Shown here piece after piece: positions 60,203-64,000 of a DNA stretch of 64,000 bases. The notes beneath the pieces were generated by a model that worked only from the letters and a program-made list of their open reading frames with translations, made no database searches and had not been told where the DNA came from. The stretch is taken from NCBI RefSeq assembly GCF_003063625.1, contig NZ_CP026604.1, forward strand, positions 1,426,001-1,490,000, given 5' to 3'. This DNA comes from Saccharobesus litoralis. GTDB lineage: Bacteria > Pseudomonadota > Gammaproteobacteria > Enterobacterales > Alteromonadaceae. Each line of letters begins with the position of its first letter. Positions within the stretch are counted from its first letter, which is position 1. Made by a program: the position numbers and the translations under genes.

Positions 60203-60602
60203 TATTTAAGTTTCTTACCTGTTTTTATATAACAACCCATATTTACATACGATCATAGTCTATTCAATTTAATCATTATCCATGTAATATCTTGTTGAAT
60301 CATATTGATTGAATGATCTTTGTAAATTCATAGGTTAAATAATACCAATTAAATATACATTCAAATATAGATTGATATTTTTTCTAGTGGATTTTCAAAG
60401 TTAGTTTTTAAGCTAAACCTGTTGTTGAACACAAATATAAATTGCGTAAATTTGCATAATTTGTAAAATAATGCGTATTATTGCAAATAACTTTGTATTT
60501 GAATTTATTGATTTATATTTAACCCTATTTATGTTTAAATTACAGCTATAATAATTAGGTTAAAACTAATTAAATTTTTAGCTCGCCGCTGTTTAGGTGG
60601 CC
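60203..60602. other. AT-rich divergent promoter region
   Basis: 400 bases with no gene between the divergent sulfatase and uxaB genes. Very AT-rich, with many TTTAAAT/AATATA steps and a run of AAATATA stretches (60340-60560). It must contain both promoters; no consensus could be chosen with confidence. Confidence 0.5.
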
Positions 60603-60612
60603 TTGTATACAA
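60603..60612. promoter_or_regulatory. Palindromic operator upstream of uxaB
   Basis: TTGTATACAA is a perfect 10-bp palindrome 24 bases before the uxaB start. It resembles the TTGGTATACCAA-type sites of the ExuR/UxuR (GntR-FCD) family, shares TGTATACA with the site at 50774-50781, and differs by one central base from the site before uxaC. Its position fits a repressor site. Confidence 0.6.
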
Positions 60613-60635
60613 TATTTTTAAGTACTGGATTTAGT

Positions 60636-62093
60636 ATGAAGCAGCTCAATAGACAAAATTTTAAGTCAAATCAGTTCCCTACCAAGATTATGCAATTTGG
60701 TAGTGGCAACTTTTTACGTGCCTTTATCGACTGGCAAATTGAGCATTTGAACAATGAACACGGTCTTAATGCGGGTATTAGCATTATTCGATCGACTGGA
60801 TCCAGCTCGCGTCCTTCATTGAATAGTCAAGACGGCTTATTCACCACTTTGGTTCGCGGTATTAACGAACAAGGCGAAACGACTGAGCAAGTACAATTGA
60901 TAACTTGTGTAAACGAAGAGATCGTTGTTAAAGATGAATTTGCTAAGTACATGGCATTGGCTGAGAGTCCAGAGCTAAAAATTATTGTTTCGAACACCAC
61001 GGAAGCTGGCATTGAGTTTGTCGAATCAGATAAATTGGCTGATGCACCAGCTAGCGCGTTTCCAGCCAAACTAACGCAATGGTTATATAAGCGTTATCAG
61101 CACTTTAATGGCGCTAAAGACGCTGGCTTAATGATTATTCCGTGTGAATTGATTGACTATAACGGCGAGAAACTTAAAGAGGTTGTGTTGCAATATTGCT
61201 CGCACTGGCAGTTAGAGAGTGGTTTTACTGCATGGATAGAAAACGCTAACCACTTTTGTTCGACTTTGGTTGATCGCATTGTTACGGGCTTCCCACATGG
61301 TGAAGAGGCTAAACTGCAACAGCAGCTTGGTTACCAAGATGATTTTATGGTGAGTGCTGAATACTATTATCTGTTAGTGATCCAAGGTCCGGCTGAATTA
61401 GCCGATGTATTGTGCTTGCACGATAGCAGTTTAAATATTCAACTGGTTGACGACATTTATCCGTACAAGCAGCGTAAAGTGGCAATTTTAAATGGTGCTC
61501 ATTCAGCACTAGTGCCATTAGCTTATATGGCAGGGTTAAATGCCGTGGGTGAAGCTATGGCGGATCCGCTATTTGAAAACTATGTAAATCAATTGGTATT
61601 TAATGAAATTATTCCCACGCTTGACCTACCTAAAGATGAATTAGAAAGTTTTGCCGGTGATGTGATTAAACGTTTCCAAAACCCATTTATCCATCACTTA
61701 CTGATCTCTATTTCGCTCAATAGCATGACTAAAGTGCAAACACGACTCGTGCCGCAGTTATTAAAATCAATTGAAAAAAATGGTCAAGTGCCGAGCCTAA
61801 TGGCGCATGCTATTGCCGGACAGATACTTATGTATAGCGGTAAGCGTGGTGAAGAAAGCATTGAGCTAAGTGATAGCGAAAAATGGTTAGCCCTATTTGC
61901 CGATGCGTGGCAAGCCTATGCAGTCGGTGAAAAATCATTGCAGCAATTGGTGGCGGATGTGCTGTCTGCCGAGTGGCATTGGGGACAAGACTTAACTCAA
62001 ATTAATGGATTGCATGCGGCAGTTAGCCAAGCATTAGAAAATATTATCGAGCATGGAGTTCGCAAAACTTTAACTCAGGTGTTGGAGCCTTAA
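60636..62093 (+). CDS. uxaB: Tagaturonate reductase (altronate oxidoreductase)
   Basis: A 485-residue cytoplasmic enzyme, same size as E. coli UxaB (483). It reduces D-tagaturonate to D-altronate with NADH. The start at 60636 (MKQLNRQNFKSNQFPTKI) is chosen because the upstream GTG at 60597 would place the operator in the coding region. Mannitol-dehydrogenase-type fold: MQFGSGNFLRAFIDWQI, IIVSNTTEAGIEF, IPCELIDYNGEKLK and the catalytic region KVAILNGAHSALVPLAYMAG with Lys and His. It abuts uxaA with no gap. Mannonate oxidoreductase (UxuB) is the closest alternative but differs in these stretches. Confidence 0.95.
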   Translation: MKQLNRQNFKSNQFPTKIMQFGSGNFLRAFIDWQIEHLNNEHGLNAGISIIRSTGSSSRPSLNSQDGLFTTLVRGINEQGETTEQVQLITCVNEEIVVKDEFAKYMALAESPELKIIVSNTTEAGIEFVESDKLADAPASAFPAKLTQWLYKRYQHFNGAKDAGLMIIPCELIDYNGEKLKEVVLQYCSHWQLESGFTAWIENANHFCSTLVDRIVTGFPHGEEAKLQQQLGYQDDFMVSAEYYYLLVIQGPAELADVLCLHDSSLNIQLVDDIYPYKQRKVAILNGAHSALVPLAYMAGLNAVGEAMADPLFENYVNQLVFNEIIPTLDLPKDELESFAGDVIKRFQNPFIHHLLISISLNSMTKVQTRLVPQLLKSIEKNGQVPSLMAHAIAGQILMYSGKRGEESIELSDSEKWLALFADAWQAYAVGEKSLQQLVADVLSAEWHWGQDLTQINGLHAAVSQALENIIEHGVRKTLTQVLEP

Positions 62094-63584
62094 ATGAAAC
62101 ACTTAATTCGCCTGCATGAAACAGACAATGTTGCTATTGCTTTAGCGCCATTGTCGCAAGGTATCAAATACGAATTTGATGGGCTTAGCGTTACGCCGAC
62201 TCAAGATATTGATAAGGGCCATAAAGTGGCATTGCAAGCTTTAGCTGAAGGTAGTGATGTTATTAAATATGGTGCACCAATTGGGCATGCGTTAAAACCG
62301 GTACAAGCAGGCGATTGGATCCACGTTGAAAATGTCAAAACCAATTTACATGACGAGTTGCAGTACACCTATTTGCCAGAAGGTAATCAAGCTAATTTAT
62401 TAGCGGATGATTCACCACAAGTGCAAATTTATCGCCGCGATAATGGTGAAATTGCCATTCGTAACGAGCTTTGGGTTATTCCTACTGTGGGTTGTGTTAA
62501 TGGTGTGTCAAAGCAGATGGTCACCGAGTTTTTACAAGAACACCCTGATTTAGAAATTGATGGCGTACATGTTTTTCCTCATCAATTTGGCTGTTCACAG
62601 CTAGGTGATGACTTAGTCAATACGCGTGGTTTGTTACAAAATATGGCCCGTCATCCTAATGCCGGTGGTGTTTTGATTGTCGGTTTGGGCTGCGAAAATA
62701 ATCAAATCGCTATGTTTGAAGCTGGCCTAGGCGACTATGACAAAGACCGCATTAAATTTTTGACCTCGCAATTGGTTGAAGATGAAGTAGAAGCCGGCCT
62801 TGAGCTAATGGAAAGCATTTATCAAAGTATGCGTAATGACAAACGGGTTGATGGTCGCTTATCTGAAGTGAAATTTGGTTTGGAATGCGGTGGCAGTGAT
62901 GGCTTGTCAGGCATAACGGCTAATCCATTATTAGGTCAATTCTCGGATTATTTAATCCAGCGTGGTGGAACAACCGTATTAACTGAAGTACCAGAGATGT
63001 TTGGTGCTGAAACAATTTTAATGCAACGCTGTAAAGACGAAGCAACCTTTAATGATTTAGTTAATATGGTCAATGGCTTTAAGCGTTACTATAAAAAGCA
63101 TGACCAGCCAATTTACGAAAACCCATCACCGGGTAACAAGAAAGGCGGTATTTCAACGCTTGAGGATAAATCATTAGGCTGTACGCAAAAAGCGGGATTA
63201 AGCCCAGTGCAAGCGGTATTAAAGTATGGTGAACGTTTATCGACGCCAGGCTTAAATTTGTTGGACGCGCCAGGTAACGATGCGATTGCGACCAGTGCAT
63301 TAGCTTCAAGTGGTTGTCATATGGTGTTGTTTACTACTGGCCGTGGCACACCATACGGTGGCTTTGTGCCCACCATGAAAATTGCAACTAACTCAGAATT
63401 AGCGGCTAAGAAAAAGCGCTGGATTGATTTTGATGCCGGTAAGTTAGTGACAGATACATCTATGGAGGAGTTACTACAAGAGTTTATCGATTTACTGGTA
63501 CGCACTTGTAATGGCGAGCCAGTGAAAAACGAAATTAACAATATTCGTGAAGTGGCTATCTGGAAAAACGGCGTTACATTGTAA
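62094..63584 (+). CDS. uxaA: Altronate dehydratase
   Basis: A 496-residue cytoplasmic enzyme (E. coli UxaA, 495). It dehydrates D-altronate to 2-keto-3-deoxygluconate. An N-terminal SAF domain (residues ~1-95, GHKVALQALAEGSDVIKYGAPIG) precedes the large galactarate-dehydratase-type domain with PTVGCVNGVSKQM, VFPHQFGCSQLGDD, LIVGLGCENNQ, FGLECGGSDGLSGITANP and GRGTPYGG. The start codon follows the uxaB stop directly (TAAATG), with GGAG inside uxaB. Its product goes to KdgK and KDPG aldolase, not present here. Confidence 0.96.
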   Translation: MKHLIRLHETDNVAIALAPLSQGIKYEFDGLSVTPTQDIDKGHKVALQALAEGSDVIKYGAPIGHALKPVQAGDWIHVENVKTNLHDELQYTYLPEGNQANLLADDSPQVQIYRRDNGEIAIRNELWVIPTVGCVNGVSKQMVTEFLQEHPDLEIDGVHVFPHQFGCSQLGDDLVNTRGLLQNMARHPNAGGVLIVGLGCENNQIAMFEAGLGDYDKDRIKFLTSQLVEDEVEAGLELMESIYQSMRNDKRVDGRLSEVKFGLECGGSDGLSGITANPLLGQFSDYLIQRGGTTVLTEVPEMFGAETILMQRCKDEATFNDLVNMVNGFKRYYKKHDQPIYENPSPGNKKGGISTLEDKSLGCTQKAGLSPVQAVLKYGERLSTPGLNLLDAPGNDAIATSALASSGCHMVLFTTGRGTPYGGFVPTMKIATNSELAAKKKRWIDFDAGKLVTDTSMEELLQEFIDLLVRTCNGEPVKNEINNIREVAIWKNGVTL

Positions 63585-63608
63585 ATTGAATGGCGAGTTT
63601 GCAAAAAT

Positions 63609-63645
63609 AAGCGGTAGGGTATACGCATTACTCTACCGCTTTTTT
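63609..63645 (+). terminator. Rho-independent terminator after uxaBA
   Basis: AAGCGGTAG (63609-63617) pairs with CTACCGCTT (63633-63641), 15-base loop, then a T-run to 63645, 25 bases after the uxaA stop. It also separates the convergent reductase gene. Confidence 0.88.
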
Positions 63646-63661
63646 ATAGGATAAGCAGTCG

Positions 63662-64000
63662 TTACTGTAATTGCTGAGTAAATTGTTCAATCGCCTCGTT
63701 ATGTTTATCAACCTCAAAACTGGATTGACAGCGACAATACAGCATACCTTGGTATTGCATAGCAAAGTAGCTGGACGTTTGACTGAAAATCGCCTCAAAA
63801 CCATCATCAGCTTGTTCAGCTGCACCAGTGGCAATCACACGACTGAACTTATCTTTTAGTGCCCGTCCGCGGCTTTTATCGACTTCAATTAAGTCACACA
63901 TACGGTCTAAAAATAACTTCATGGTGGCACTCGGCGAATACCAATAAATTGGCGAGGCAAATATCCATTGATCATAGCCTAGCAAGTGTTGGATCAAGGT
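63662..64000 (-). CDS. Flavodoxin-like NAD(P)H-dependent FMN reductase, partial
   Basis: The C-terminal 113 residues of a minus-strand gene that runs past the right edge; the frame is open to base 64000. The stretch YDQWIFASPIYWYSPSATMKLFLDRMCDL is the characteristic middle of the FMN-reductase/flavodoxin-2 fold, where the flavin phosphate and ring are bound. It probably reduces quinones, FMN or a xenobiotic using NAD(P)H. It is convergent with uxaA, and so not in its operon. A TTG at 63997 is not a real start. Confidence 0.8.
   Translation of the reverse strand, partial: TLIQHLLGYDQWIFASPIYWYSPSATMKLFLDRMCDLIEVDKSRGRALKDKFSRVIATGAAEQADDGFEAIFSQTSSYFAMQYQGMLYCRCQSSFEVDKHNEAIEQFTQQLQ

Overview
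The window reads as chromosomal DNA of a marine, alga-degrading gammaproteobacterium of the Alteromonadales type (Catenovulum/Paraglaciecola-like; the genus is a guess). The basis is moderate GC, TonB-dependent receptors with TonB-linked sigma/anti-sigma signalling, lipoprotein glycosidases, TRAP and TTT transporters, and many dispersed palindromic repeats. Almost all of it is polysaccharide and uronic acid catabolism, with transposable elements in the middle.

Layout. (1) 1-8.8 kb: a TonB-dependent receptor (5' end off the window), a surface lipoprotein, a Tat-exported PhoD-like phosphatase and a membrane-anchored AraC regulator. (2) 9.2-20.5 kb, minus strand: a beta-helix protein resembling GH82 iota-carrageenases, a GH117 exo-enzyme with all three catalytic residues, a GH29 enzyme and two paralogous GH2 enzymes. 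This is a red-algal galactan (agar/porphyran/carrageenan) set. (3) 20.7-23.5 kb: uxaC and a divergent XylR-like regulator. (4) 23.6-32.2 kb: outer-membrane barrel, FecR/FecI pair, a second TonB receptor, a tryptophan-halogenase-like flavoprotein and a SapC-like protein. (5) 33-43.5 kb: DinB protein, orphan periplasmic binding protein, TRAP transporter, second XylR-like regulator, GH105 hydrolase, kduI and a beta-propeller protein of ulvan-lyase (PL24/PL25) type. (6) 43.5-48.3 kb: gene remnant, MITE copies, aldo/keto reductase, IS110 and IS4 elements. (7) 48.3-58.5 kb: tetronate kinase/aldolase pair (otnK/otnC), a GntR regulator, an isopropylmalate/tartrate dehydrogenase-like enzyme, a TctCBA transporter, a Gfo/Idh oxidoreductase and an SMP-30 lactonase. 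(8) 58.7-64 kb: S1 sulfatase, uxaB-uxaA and a partial flavodoxin-type reductase.

How it fits together. The receptors and lipoproteins would import oligosaccharides; GH117, GH29, GH2, the lyase-like protein, GH105 and the sulfatase would trim them; TRAP would import unsaturated uronates. KduI handles the 4-deoxy-uronate branch, and UxaC-UxaB-UxaA takes galacturonate/glucuronate to 2-keto-3-deoxygluconate. KduD, KdgK and KDPG aldolase are not in the window. The otn/Tct block looks like a separate acid-sugar module.

Most notable non-coding signals: a MITE family (three copies plus a fragment), 51-bp tandem repeats capped by covarying palindromes, TGTATACA-core operators linking the GntR gene and uxaB, and a 15-bp inverted repeat that pairs the tctA stop region with the ribosome-binding site of the next gene. 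No tRNA, rRNA or CRISPR array was seen.
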